Assembly (NCBI RefSeq): GCF_003672135.1
Contig: NC_039513.1
Location: 13,057,971-13,121,970 of the forward strand
Length of the DNA: 64,000 nt
Source of the DNA: Ooceraea biroi
Taxonomy: Eukaryota > Arthropoda > Insecta > Hymenoptera > Formicidae
Reading direction: 5' to 3'
The number at the start of each line of letters is the position of its first letter. The first letter of the stretch is position 1. The notes beneath the pieces are model-generated. The model searched no databases. It saw nothing but the letters and a program-made list of their open reading frames with translations, and was not told where the DNA came from. Positions 1 to 12,600 of the stretch are shown here, one piece after another. The position numbers and the translations under genes were made by a program.

Positions 1-483
1 CGTTGTTGTAGACGATCCATTTTTCGTCGCCTGTTATCATACGTTTCAAAAATCGATCATTTTCCTCACGTTTCAAAAGAGAATCGCAGATGTCAATACG
101 CTTAGTGAGATGAATTTCTTTCAGCTCATGTGCTACCCAAATATCGAGCTTACTAATGTATCCAAGTCGTTTTAAATGGTTCTCAACACTCGATTTCGAT
201 ATGTTAAGATTCTCAGCAATCTCTCGTGTCGTTAAACGCCGATTGGAATCGATCAGTGCCTTTATTTTGTCATCATCAATTTCGATTGGCCTTCCTGAGC
301 GTGGTGCATCTTTCACATTAAAATCTCCAGATCGAAATTTAGTAAACGAATTTTGACACTGCCGCAGTTTAAAGCATCTTCGCCATATGCATGACATAAC
401 TTTTTATGAGCTTGCACAGCGTTTTTCCCTTTTCGGAAGTAATAAAAGAAAATATGAGGAAAATGTTCTTTTTGATTTTCCAT
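1..483 (-). pseudogene. mariner transposase, N-terminal part, frameshifted
   Basis: The reading frame starts at an ATG at 483-481 (MENQKEHF...) and encodes the start of the N-terminal HTH DNA-binding region of a D,D34D mariner transposase, which cuts and pastes the element at TA dinucleotides. At about 368-373 (a TTTAAA run on the plus strand) the mariner-like protein sequence jumps to another frame and continues there (LRQCQN..., then the second HTH with TTREIAENLN-like residues). The catalytic region lies mostly beyond the left edge. The same frameshift is present in the copy at 28155-29188. The gene is non-functional as read. Confidence 0.88.
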
Positions 484-668
484 TTTGAAATCGACGGCAA
501 AGAAACAATTGTTAACGAAATCGTGTACTTTCTTTTTGTAAAACAAGCTTGAACTGTGAGTTGTTAACCTACATAATGAATTTGCGGTTTAGAACGAAGT
601 TAGTTACATTTCAAGACATGTATGTCCATCTATTAGAAAAAAACGCAATTACTTTTTGGCCAACCCAA
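1..668 (-). mobile_element. mariner element (mellifera subfamily type), truncated by window edge
   Basis: The 5' end (transposase orientation) of a Tc1/mariner element on the minus strand; the rest lies left of the window. The terminal repeat, read on the minus strand from 668, begins TTGGGTTGGCCAAAAAG and is followed outside by the TA expected of mariner target duplication (669-670). The 668 bp align without net gaps to 28706-29373, with about a dozen substitutions counted by eye, so the two copies separated recently. Assignment to the mellifera subfamily rests on the Ammar1/Famar1-like end sequence and transposase motifs. Confidence 0.93.
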
Positions 669-670
669 TA

Positions 671-3026
671 GAATAATTGTCGTAATTAAAGGAAACGATA
701 TCGATTAGTACGTGTCAAAACTTCCGATGTTTCATCATGTCTAGGAGTTTCGTAAAATAACCGCAGAACTGTCCGGAAATTGTTAAGTCGGTTGAGAACT
801 GTTGACACATGTGTGAAGCGTAGGAAGCTGTTTAACGGAGATTAAATCAGAAAGTCAACGCTATGACGCTACGCTTGTCGCGTAATTCCGAAACGTTCTT
901 TTATTTTTACGGCACAATAGCTTGTCCCGGGCGTTCCCACGAAACTCACGAGGAATGGAAACGAAGTTTCTGAAAACGCCTTCGCTAAGTTCGCGCGGGG
1001 AAATTTACGGAGGAAGCCGTTTCAGCCACCGTGCCGGGAAGAAAATATTTTCGACTCCCGCGTTGTCTCGAGTTTTTCTCCCGCGCTACGTTGTCGCTCG
1101 TAAATCTGCCGAATAAACGGCAGACAACATAGATCGCGATCGTTTATTTTCGAGGGCGAGAAGAGGATGCCTTCAAGCTCTTACTCGGTCAACGACGAGT
1201 CGGGCGCAGGTCGCGGTAAATCACGTTCACGGCGTGCGAGCGGCCGAGTTTTCACCGGAAGTGTGTCGCACATCGGAGCATTCGGGGCGCAGATTACGTA
1301 AAAGAATTCGTTACGCGTCACACGTCACGAGAGATAATCCGGCAATCAACATCGGGGATGCATCCTCGTGGCGAGAAGGAATGAATTGACGTTCCTCTTC
1401 GCACGCGCGAGTGCTCGGAGCGAGGTCGAGCGCGAATGAATTCCTTCCAGATGTAGCAAGCGATCGTGCGCGTCTCGAGAAATTGTACCGATTATGGACG
1501 TTATTGCTTCCGAGGATAGAATTCGCCGTGGTCGTCATGTGCGAGACCGGCTCTTGATTCCGGAAGAATTCCTCTGTTTCTGGTAAAACATCGGAGAAAG
1601 ATTCCGGTAATCTCTGAAACATGTTGCTCCATTTTTTACATGCTTCTTTGCGAGCGGAGCGATTGATGTCTAATGTCTCTCTCGCTCTCTCTCCTTCTCT
1701 CTAAAGCTGTATCCGCGAGTCGTCGACTCGCCTGACTTCCCAGGGAATTAGCCATTCACCGTTACGGCGATGATTAATTTAATCGAATGAACTCATCGCA
1801 GTCCCAATTTAAGCAAACTAACAACGCATAAAGTTCCTGGGGCGTCCGGCATCCAAGGCCAGCTCTCTCGAATGCTCTCAAGTGCTCTTAGCAGGCGCCT
1901 TGCTCGCGATGATATTTTTCCTCTCGCAGCTTCCACCGCGAGAATTAAGGGTTGTGAAGTGTATCTCGCGCGGTGCACCTTGCAAAAGGTTAAAAATACA
2001 CCGTCACGCAACGTGACACACCGTTTGGCCGGGCTTTTCCAAGCCCGATCGTTTCACGATCATTGCCGCTCGAATAATTCGTTTCACGGCAGCTTCAAAG
2101 AACCGCCCTCGTCACTGGTTTATTTAGGATTATTTAAAATTACCTGCAATACGTAAATTCACCGACGCGCAATGTGCGAATCTCAGAAATATAAAGTTAT
2201 CGTTTATTAATAAAGTGCAATGCAAACAATCGGTGCAACCGGACACTCTCTCTCCCTCTCTCTCTCTTTGTCTGTCTCTCTTTTTCTAAGATTTCGCAAT
2301 TGCAACAACCATATGTTTATCTAACGCGGATGATTTTTCAGAGCCACAAAGCGTACGATTCGTTTAAAATTACGCACGATCGTTGATCCGACATGGCACT
2401 TGAAAGGGTTTGCCAAGAAGTTCATCGAGATATTCTCGAGCGCGCTTTGATCGATGAAGACGAGGCGAGAAGAAGCGCGCAATGAAAGACCTGCTGGCTC
2501 CTCATGTACTACACGTGCACAATGTCTTTTTTGCTCTTACACGTGTATCAGGTCCACGCTATCCGCGCGCGGCTTTCACGGATTGTTATCGTTTTCCGTG
2601 AGTTTAACGGACGTGCACAAAGCATCGTCACACTCTTCCGGCGCTCGGCTCTATTATCCGCCGTTCTATTATCGAAACTCGGTAGCGGCTTGTCGGATCG
2701 TTCTTGCGTGCAAGAGAAACAGGCTCCTCAAGAGAGAATCGATCAATGAGATGTGGTGCGATTAAAAGCGGCTCGGACGTGATGGATCAGAGGAAGTTGG
2801 CGAGAACAGATTTTCGAGGTGGCTTTAGAGGACTCTTAAAGGTTGCCGCGCGATCTACTTGCGCCGACGTTTCGTTACAGAGATATAGGCGAGGCTTAAA
2901 ATAGACGAAGTCCAAGACGCGTGCATTGACCAAGAGAGACAGTAAGAAAGAGAGAGAGAGAGGCTTTTTGACGAGCAAGACAAGCAAAGAGACGAGTCTA
3001 AAAAGATATCGCGAACGTTCACCCGC
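671..3026. other. non-coding stretch with pyrimidine microsatellites
   Basis: No convincing gene is visible. Open frames here are short and have no start context, splice signals or recognisable motifs. The stretch holds CT-rich tracts at about 1675-1702 and 2244-2286 and a GA-rich tract at about 2934-2963. It is probably intergenic or intronic. Confidence 0.6.
2244..2286. repeat. (CT)n-rich microsatellite
   Basis: An imperfect CT dinucleotide run interrupted by CCC, TTTG and TGT. Such tracts recur throughout the window (1675-1702, 36281-36310, 58490-58512; GA phase at 2934-2963, 22593-22609, 58829-58846). Confidence 0.85.
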
Positions 3027-3078
3027 CGAACGAAGCGCAGAGATTCCATTTGCGAATGGAATCTCTGCGCTTCGTTCG
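3027..3078. repeat. perfect 24-bp inverted repeat (hairpin)
   Basis: Arm 3027-3050 is the exact reverse complement of 3055-3078, separated by the 4-base loop TGCG. The arms contain CGAACGAAGCGCAGAG and its complement. There is no mismatch in 24 pairs, so either strand would fold into a very stable hairpin. It is not part of the larger foldback that begins about 210 bp downstream. Confidence 0.95.
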
Positions 3079-3286
3079 TCGACTTTCGCGAGTCATCAAA
3101 TCGTTTACGGTGATCTTTAGATTTCATCTCCCGTTTGGAAATCGAACGAGAGTATCGTTTACGCGTAGAAAATTTAGAGAGAAAAATATTATATTTTTAA
3201 TTTATATAATATATTATTTTTTAATATTAAATATAATTCAACGATTCATCACTGATATTAAAATCTGTATACTGTAATTATATAAA

Positions 3287-3693
3287 TAGAAATTTATTTA
3301 TTCGACCACAAACTGGTTATACAGTGATGACAAATCACGCAACGTTTCGACCCAACTATTTCGGTCCTTCTCAAGCGTGAAAAAACCCCAAACTTTAGTT
3401 TTACATAAAAGTCGCTTTCTAAAAGGAAAATAAAAAATCAATACTAAACTTTTAAAAGATCTTTTAAAGTTGTTTTCTGCCAGTAAGTTTATTACACTTG
3501 GACACTGTATTTAATTGTATCATTTATAAGTTTAGTATTGATTTTTTATTTTCCTTTTAGAAAGCGACTTTTATGTCAAACTAAAGTTTGGGGTTTTTTC
3601 ACGCTTGAGGAGGACCGAAATAGTCGGGTCGAAACGTTGCGTGATTTGTCATCACTGTATAACCAGTTTGTGGTCGAATAAATAAATTTCTAT
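3287..3693. mobile_element. foldback element with about 164-bp inverted arms
   Basis: Left arm about 3287-3450 and right arm about 3530-3693 are near-perfect reverse complements around an 80-bp AT-rich spacer. Differences are scattered substitutions and one small indel. Each arm carries a block reading, on its sense strand, GAGGAGGACCGAAATAG then CGGGTCGAAACGTTGCGTG (right arm 3607-3643; inverted in the left arm with two changes). This resembles the pseudo-LTR/hammerhead-type motifs known from Penelope-like retroelements, but that link is an inference. A 13-base flanking match (GTAATTATATAAA at about 3274-3286 and 3737-3749) lies just outside or near the arms and may be a target duplication. 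No ORF is present, so this is non-autonomous. Confidence 0.75.
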
Positions 3694-6600
3694 ATATATT
3701 GATTCACTGATGATAAGAAGGAGTATTATTTGAATGTAATTATATAAATTGAGAAATCAAGATCGTCATTGTGCGGCGTTCTGCATTTCGCTAATTTCCG
3801 AAAGTAAAAACACAATGTGCACTGCATTGTTACGTTCAGTTACGAAATCACGGAATGACGCGAGCTCGTTTATGAGACTACCACCGACTTTACGACAATT
3901 CGTCGCTACCACAAGGGACGAAAAGGGAGATATTCGTGCGCACGTGAGGAATACTGTCTCGATAAAAACATCGATTACCGTCAGGCTGGACGATAAAATC
4001 TGTGGTTCATATCAGGGAAGCATTATTCACGGTCGTTCCATGACAGAAGCGTTCGTCTCCCGCGCTATCATAAAATATAATGATCTCGGCCGAGTAATCC
4101 CCAATAGTTAACACGCTGACGTAGATACAGATGAAAGCTCTCGGACGCTTCTCCTCGTGTCGCCCCGAATAAGGCGCACTTTGAGAAGCCATCTCGATCG
4201 ATCGTATACCTTACACGGTTATTTATTCGGGGATGTTCGCTGTCGGAAGACTGCAACAGACAGTTCGACGTTACGTCTGTGAGAATTAAAATAATTGATT
4301 TTTATCAGATAAAACGACGCTATCGAAATTGTATCTGATGTCACGAATACAGGTCGTATCTTTTATCTTCGCCCTATTTTTTTCCCGACTAATTTATCGG
4401 GATCTATTTCGGTGCGTGTCGACAGAGTTTCAACGAAGCCGCACCTCTCTCGCGACTAGCCGTCGTAATTGACTCTTCACGTGTATTTCCAGTTATATTT
4501 AATTTCCGGAGCAGCAATGACGCAATGCGTTGTTCGAAACGAAAATTTGCGAAACCATTCTTTTAGTTTGTTTCAGTCATTACGAAAATATTTCTAACAA
4601 TTTTTAATCATGTATCAATATTATTTACACGATTTATTAAATTCTAAAACTTTCTAAACGAAAGAATAATAACGGTTTAATTTTCTGTCATCCTTGTCTT
4701 TTAATGCAATTCGTAATTTATATAATATTTATATATATTTTTTAGTTTGCGAGTACTTTCCATGTCTCAGGTTGGCACTTGTTACTCCTTGCGAACGCGG
4801 AAAACTTTCAAGGATATAACTGAATTCACGCCGCACCGTAAATCGTCGTAAACGCGGGCGATTAGTGCAATTAGCGTCGATCCGCTCTGAATTAGCGGGG
4901 CTAACGAACGCCGACAGATGCGCCCGTTAATTAGTTTCACGGAATTGATCCCGCGCTCTCACGGCATCGTTTCGACAACGAGATAGATCTGTTGACGAAA
5001 ACGAAAGCCCGCCAACGTTGAAAGCTCCAAAAGCTATTTATGGGAGACAGAATTGCGCGTTCCGTTCTTGTAATTGACGTTCCAGCAGTCGAGCTGGTAA
5101 ATCTCTCGGTATTCTCGCGAACAACGATCAGGGCATTCTAATGAACCGCGCTAATGATCATTATGCAGTCGCGCTTAATGCAGAGGGATAATTAATGAGC
5201 TTTTTACAAATTACGCGGACGCGTGCGTCGCGATCATTAATAAACATTCTCTCAGGGCGTTTCTGGTTGTCGAATGCATTTTTCTTTAGCTCTCACGGGT
5301 ATTACGCAATGACAATGTTGTATAATATTATTGTGGTTATCTTTAAGTAATCGTGAGAGGAGATACCTTTCTGCAATTCTACCAAATTCAACGTCGTTTC
5401 CGTGTTAACACATCGTAAATCAGGCAGGCATTCTTTCTCGCGATTACGATTGTCCCGGACGTGATACCGTTCGTTATTGCGACGGCTCTCGGGTTTAATT
5501 AATATTTAATCCACCGTGGACTCCTCCCCCACGGATCGTTAAGCAGCCCCGCTGCTTAATGGAAGATCACCGATTCACTGAAACGGATCCGTGTGTCCTT
5601 AGACGATGCTCGCTTCCTGTGCTGCGGCATTCGGATTCGCGTCACGGAAGCTACGCTGTTTTACGAGCAACAGGTGGTTTACCTATATCATATTCGCGAC
5701 GGGTATATATCGGGCTCTCATAATCGCGCGGATCCTTCGCACTTCGGGATCGAATTCATTAAAGCCGATGGATTTGCGAGTTCACAAGAACGGGTCCTTG
5801 GGACTCACGCCTTTCGCGCTATATGCAATGTCCAATTGCGGAAGGGAAAAAATGGAAAATGGAAAATACCGCGTTGCGAGTAAACAAACGTATCAAGATT
5901 CTTGTGATTATATTTGTGTCTTTTTCTCAGCTTTGCAGTGCGCGAAACGTCACGCGAATGAAACTTTCTCGTTTAGTGATCCAATCGGCGATCACCACGA
6001 TCTTAATTATACTCGAACCCTCGTAAGCCTCGTAACTCAACGCACTCCCGACACATTAATCGAAACGCGTGCAGCGAAATCGGAGACTGAACGTGTTAAT
6101 TAAATAAAGAGATGAATGGCACAGGTATGCCCCGAAGGAGAAGCGACTGCGCGCTGCAAATAATATCGCGACAGTAAAGTGCAGATGCAAACAGATCATC
6201 ATCGATCTCGCGATGATCAGGTTCCTCGAGGTCGATCCTCGCCGTTAATTGATGCGCTCCGTGAATGATCGCCCGACGATAGATTGAGAATTTAAACGAT
6301 CGCCGCGCGGGCTGCGTAATTAATCGGTTTGCAGTCTGCGATTTGTATCTGCAGCACACGGCATGCGATCGGAATTGAGAATGCCGCCCTTCCTCTCTGC
6401 TTTTTTAATTACGTGCCCGCGTCGTCCTACTTGAAAAACCGTGCGCACGCCTACACGCGTGTGCACGCACACCCACGCGCCTCGGTATAAATTATGCATC
6501 GGCCAGTCGCGCGCGTTAACACTTGCAAAATAACTGAGCAGGCGAGCCTGGGCGTATGGAGGATGTGCTCCTAAGCTCAGTTCCTCGTTTCCTTAAGCGG

Positions 6601-9600
6601 CGAGGCTGCGAATTTTACGAATCGGGGAACGGAGATCTTCGGCGATACTCCGCGGAACGAGAAGTGTGAAATATTTCGATGACTCGGATTGGTAAAATTT
6701 ACCAGGTATCACCTGGAGCGAAAAGAGGATATCACTGATTCGAGTATAAGTCTGTGAAGTACAATATACTCAATGGCTCGACTTGGAATCGGATTGAAGA
6801 AACGCTCCGCTTAAGAAGCAAACCGCGAGGAAGGAACATGTGTTCAAGTATAATTCGGAAGAACGTATAAATATTTGCGGGGCTGACTCATCGCGTGTGA
6901 ACAAGATGTTCTCGCCTCGAAAATTCAAAACGCCATTAGTTACCGTTCCATTACTGCAGAATGTTAAAATGCTCATATATTTCGAGAAATACGAGACAGA
7001 GCGGTGGTATTTTAAATTTATTGTAGTTGCGGAAACCGTGCGTCAGAAAAGCGAAACGTGGTAAGGTCTGAAACGAGACGGTTAAAGGAGATATCCATGA
7101 AGCTGATTTATCTCACACAGTCACGGTCTTACCTTTAAACCCCGAACCCATTAATTACACAGCGTGTCGAAGTATCGATACTCCGTTCGCGAGTAAAAAG
7201 CCGATTACGTAACGCAGAGATATTCGCGTTCGGAAACGAAGGCGCGGGATCATCGTCCCTCTCGCTCGTTCGAATCCAAATCCACAAATCGTCGTGAACG
7301 GCATCGGATACGCGGCTATAACTCACGCGACGTTATCTGAATCTCGCGCGAAGGCGTGAATAATCCCAAAAACGGGATTATTAGCCGCGTTTGGGCACGA
7401 TTCTGTCAGCTATCAGGGTGCACTCGCGTCAATCTGCAATTCCGCGCCGTTGCGCAATCGCGTTATGCCGGACGGGCTGCAAATTGCACGCAAATCGTCA
7501 GTGATTTACGTGTTGTCATGAGACCGCCGTAAATGTTCTCGTAGAGTGCAGAAACGAAGAAACAGAAAGTCGCATTTGGACTTTCACGTTGTTCAGACTC
7601 GGCTCATCGGCTCGTGCGACGTAAACGTGGCTAATGAGAGGATATTTGAGCAGCATGACACGGATTGAGCAACATTTGGTTAATTAATTAATTTTTAATT
7701 ATTTCATAATTAATGTGACTTGAGAGAAATTTCTGTTTTAAGTGCGCCGAAATGATTGCTCGTTCATCGAGATTTTCGAAAACGAATAATTTGCAATAAA
7801 ATTAATCAGGCAAAGCTAGAGAATTGTACGTGATTATTGCGACAGCAAAAATTACAACATAACAGCAGCCAAATTACATGTTTACAACTTTCGATATTCC
7901 GATGGTCATTAATTAAGCTACCAGGAATTGTTAGAACCCTAACTATACTGTCAGAGTCTCTATTGTTATCATTATCGAATACACACAGATGATCCTACTG
8001 AATCCAAAGTTACCGTTACACCGTGATTGCTCGTACTTCCATCGTCACTTCGCGAACTCTATCCGATTCCCCCGGAACTTGGATCATGGGTCTCGTCATT
8101 CCGGGGAACGTTTGCCAAGCGCGTATCTACCCGTTTGCGTCGCGTTAGACGACGAATCGCTGGATTCTTTTTCCAGGTGAACTAGAGCGTGGAAGAGTAC
8201 GTAGCAGACAAGTTTATTCCACGACCTACACGTGGTTGGCGTACGCAATGCGTGCACTCCAGCGCGGTTAATTAGTGCTTAATTATTTGACTCTCTCAGT
8301 GTCGGATATCAAAAGAGAGAGGGAGAGAGATTGAAAGAAAAAGAGACATGACAATGCGATTCCGCTCGCTTCGCCTCGGTGCCGCCTAAACGACCCGAGG
8401 AAGAAGGAGAGACCTCCACGACGACGACGGCGCCAAGGTTCGTGCAAGGATGCAGGGCGTCTCGACGGAGGGCGCCTCGCCCGGCGGTCGTCGGCTGTCT
8501 CGCAGTTTTCACTCCTGCCTGCGCGGAGCCGACCATGACGACCTCGAATCAGGTATCTAGAGTACGAAATTGCATGCTGCACGCTCTGGGGTGAGAGCCA
8601 GTCGCGAATAAATCGCCGATACCGTAATTGCGATATCGCGATGTCGTTACAGTTATTGCGAGCGGAAAAGGAAGAAAAATCAGAGGAAGAGAGAGAAAGG
8701 GAGATCCGTCTCGGTGGGTATAATAATAGACGTCCGCTAAAATTTTAAGCGGCGCACGCCGGTGGTCCACGTGTTGTTCTTGAAACGCGCGTGATTTTTG
8801 TTACACGTACGCGAGATTGAAATGCATGGGGACGGAAGGCCGCTCGCCTGGACGATCCTTTTTATGGCGCAGACCGAACGATCCAGGGCGCGTAGGATAA
8901 CGACGCGCGCGATTAATAAGCACGTAGGTGAGAGCCCTACGCAATATCGCGTGCCTACGCTCGTTAAAGTTTTGCCGTGCTCGCCTTTCCCGATAGCCGA
9001 CGCGTCTGGCGATACCATGGTACCAGCTCGAATTACGGGATAACTGCCGGTTTTAATTGCCCGGATCATCCATCTTGTACTTGCCCTGGCTCCAATCAGA
9101 CGTTGTCGAATTATATTCCAGTCGTCGTCGCTCGACTTTTCTCGACTTTTCGGAATTTTAAAATTAAGATCGTACAGGCCAGTAGTAAACGTTCCTCGAG
9201 TTAGCGTTAGCTCTACAAAGTCTAAATCTTCTCCGGCTCTTTGGGTTCCCCTGGGATGAAGCAATTTCGGCGAGACGACGGCGCAGTTACGCCGTAGCTC
9301 CGTCTACGGAAACGTCACCCGGTTGTGATACCGAACAGACGACGCGCACACTCGCACGCACTCGTAACGGAGCGCCCACGTGACACGCTATTTACGAAAG
9401 AACCGTGCCCGTGTGAGATGCTCACGATCACACAATCGCGCACCACGCACACCGCCGGCCGGCGACGCCAGCGTAAGCGAGGGAGATCACGTTAATATTT
9501 ACTTTCATACACAGCCTCCGTTCGCGGCAGTCCATTCCCGACTGTATCGTGCTCACTGTCTGCAACCGGCTCCGTGAATCGATCCGGTGTCTTGATCCGT

Positions 9601-12600
9601 CGCCCGTTGATCGCCTCGCGACGCGACACTCGGTCGACAGTAATCACCCGTTGAAGATACACCTTCTCGTTGTGAAAATGTGACACGACGAGATTTTGTT
9701 CGAGCTTTCGACAGACGTACGCGTGAAGTGAAAAACATACGAAGAAAAGTGTCGGCATTGAGTTCGCGGAAACGTGCCCGTTACGTTCTCCAAGCGATCG
9801 ATCGGAAATTGTTACGCGCGCGTAGAATATTATCGATGCCTGTCTGATTGGTGCGTTCGAATTGAATAGATCGACTGCCGCTGGCTGTCGATTCACGGGA
9901 ACAATGCTTGTCAAACAGCCGGTTATTCAAAGGAAACGTTGCGTCCGCGCCGCGAATCCGTGTGTGAGTGTATAATCGGCCGACTGGATGTCGGAAAGAA
10001 GACACCGAGCGATTTCGAAGCCACCGTGCTCGAGTGACCGCCGGACTCGCGTCTTATGGTGATTCTGCACTCAGCAGTTTTCTGAAGCAGTGTCGAAAAT
10101 TACAGATCAGGAGTTGGATTACGTACACGCGTTTGATGAGGTCTCTTCAAGTGAAAAAAATTGTATTGCTATTTCCTCAGCTGTTTGCGCTTGGCACATT
10201 GGCGATTAAACTCGACCAGTTTAATCGCAACTGGAAGCTGATAACAGTACACTCGATCTGTTCTGATGTAAACGTGGTATTCGAATCGGGACGATAGCGA
10301 CAAGCAGACGCAAAGATATACACATGAGTGAGAGAGAAATTGGCCGTCAATCGGGACATTAAACACGCGCTATCTAATGTAGATTAAGTGATTCGCATTA
10401 ATGGTACGTACACGCGCGATAACGCTCTCGCGATTCGCAGCGAGTTTGCAGTGCGCATCGCCGCATGACTCCTGATGTTCTGCTGCCGGGATGCGTGATG
10501 TTTTACTCGCCGCAAATTGTTTCGCCGCCGGGTTATTACAATACGTACAATGGGCCTGGCGTAGAGTTGCAAAATAGCCGGATGCTTCAGCGCGTCAGGT
10601 TGCCGGCCGCCTATCGATCTCGGCCGAACAGGAAGACTTTCTATGGAATCCGTTATTACCCGTGAGGATCATAACCGGCGTTCGCGCGGTCGTTAATGTC
10701 AGGAGGGACTCCGCTGCCAGGGAATCGATAGAAAATCAAGGGACCGCAAAGCGAAAGTGCCACGACGTAATCACGCGTGCGTAATCGGAAGCCGCGAACA
10801 TTTTCGGAGCAGTATTGGTACTCCTTTCTGCTTGGATCTTCGATCATCGATATTTCTCGCGGTGAGTGACGTGATCAGTGGCGACGCGACAGGATGATGA
10901 GCTACCGCGAGCAATAGTGATTCAATAGCAAAGGTCGAAACCAGAATAAATGTGAACGTTCTTCGATCGTGCAATCCCAGATAGACGATCTAACGATCGC
11001 TCAAAGACACGTTGTGAGATCATTTACATCGCCAATATGAGGATCCGTTACGTGCCGCAAGATACCGGCAACTGCCACAGACGTATGTCATTTTTATTTT
11101 TAATTACAGATATGCATAATGATTCGAGAGAACGTTCTACGATTTTTCCGAGTTTTTAAATATCGTTTGGTGCGCCAAACTTCTTTTAATCTTTCTCGCG
11201 CAAAGAGAGCGTCCTAATCGAAATTTATAGGCTTGCTTATAAATAGCTATTAGGATCTTTAATTATAATTACAATTATATCATTATAATTTTAAATCGTA
11301 TACTCAACCTTCTTAAATCGACTCAACTGCAAGACGCCATAATTGCAATGGTGCACTTCTGTGCGTCCCTTTTGTACATTCTACAGACCCGATTCGCCAA
11401 CCTGGCCAGTTCGATACTGTTTGTCGAGCCGAGACCAGCGTGATGGAGGAAAAAGACGACCCGTTACACGCGTGATATGTGTGTTTTGCGCGTTGCCTCT
11501 TCTGGAGTATCGAACTCGATTCCGGCGCGTCTTGTCCGGAGCCGAGCCGACAAAAGCGCGTTTGAGCGCAACGACTGTGTGCAATCGCGGCGAGACTCGT
11601 ACCGAAACGTTACTTCCGCCGATTTACGTTGTTCAAATGAGGCAGATCGAGTTTTGCGCGGCTCTACCACGCGGCGAATGCAGTTTAATCGTTATCGTCT
11701 CGATGCAAATCGAAAAGTGTGTACGTGTTAAGATAAGAAAAGAAAAATATTACGCTATCCCGTTATCCCGCGTCGCAACATTCAGATGGAAATCCCGTTA
11801 ATTTTCTTCGACGTAATTTATATCGCGAATTGTTTCCTTCCTTGCTATGTGTTGTTAACATTATCTTGTTTGACTCGCCGGCGGAGCCGGCGATGCTATG
11901 TGCCACTTATGGCAAATCCGATAATATATTTAATGCACATACTTTGATATACTCTCGCAAGAGCTCCCACCGGTACATTTATTAAAAATGTCGCGGTATT
12001 AACAGGAATAATCGCTCGGCGGTATCGATAAACGGCACAAAGCGAAGCATGCGTTTAAATTAGTCATAACCCCGTCTTTGTGTTAAAATTTTAACTGAGG
12101 GAGTGTTGCGAGCATACGTGTATGTGTATATATAGCGTAATTCCGCCGCGATTTCCGAGATGTTGCGTTTTCGCAGTGTCAAGCGCTATTAAAATATAAT
12201 TTTCACAAAAATGTTGCCTCGCGAAATTCAGCCGAAATTATACTGAAAATAACAACGAGCTTTGTAAACGGACGTCGCGTTCATTTTCATTTTCCGCGTT
12301 GCTGGTTTCGTTTATTACGATTTAATGGCTAGACAGCCGCGTAAAGTGACGTCGATTAATCCGCGCAGATAAACAGATAAATCGCGCATCGGTTTTATAA
12401 TGAAATTATCATCCGCGAAAATTAAACCTTCAATGGAAATGCGCTTTTACGAGATTTTGTGCAAGATAATAAATGAATTCATTTCTAGCGTGTTCGCGTT
12501 ATTTCTTTTTAATTTGTATTTAAATTCTTCAGGCCTTGTCATTGTATTCCGCTTACTATTTATGCGAAATAATAAGATACATCGAGAGAACGAGAATAAC

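Noticed and set aside
8168..8182. CTTTTTCCAG|GTGAAC as another recursive splice site
   Set aside because: The acceptor half is good, but GTGAAC is a poor donor, unlike the GTGAGT at 16919 and 56975.
10465..10665. 66-codon frame with Tyr/Pro-rich product
   Set aside because: Looks mildly protein-like, but it is short, isolated and without supporting signals.
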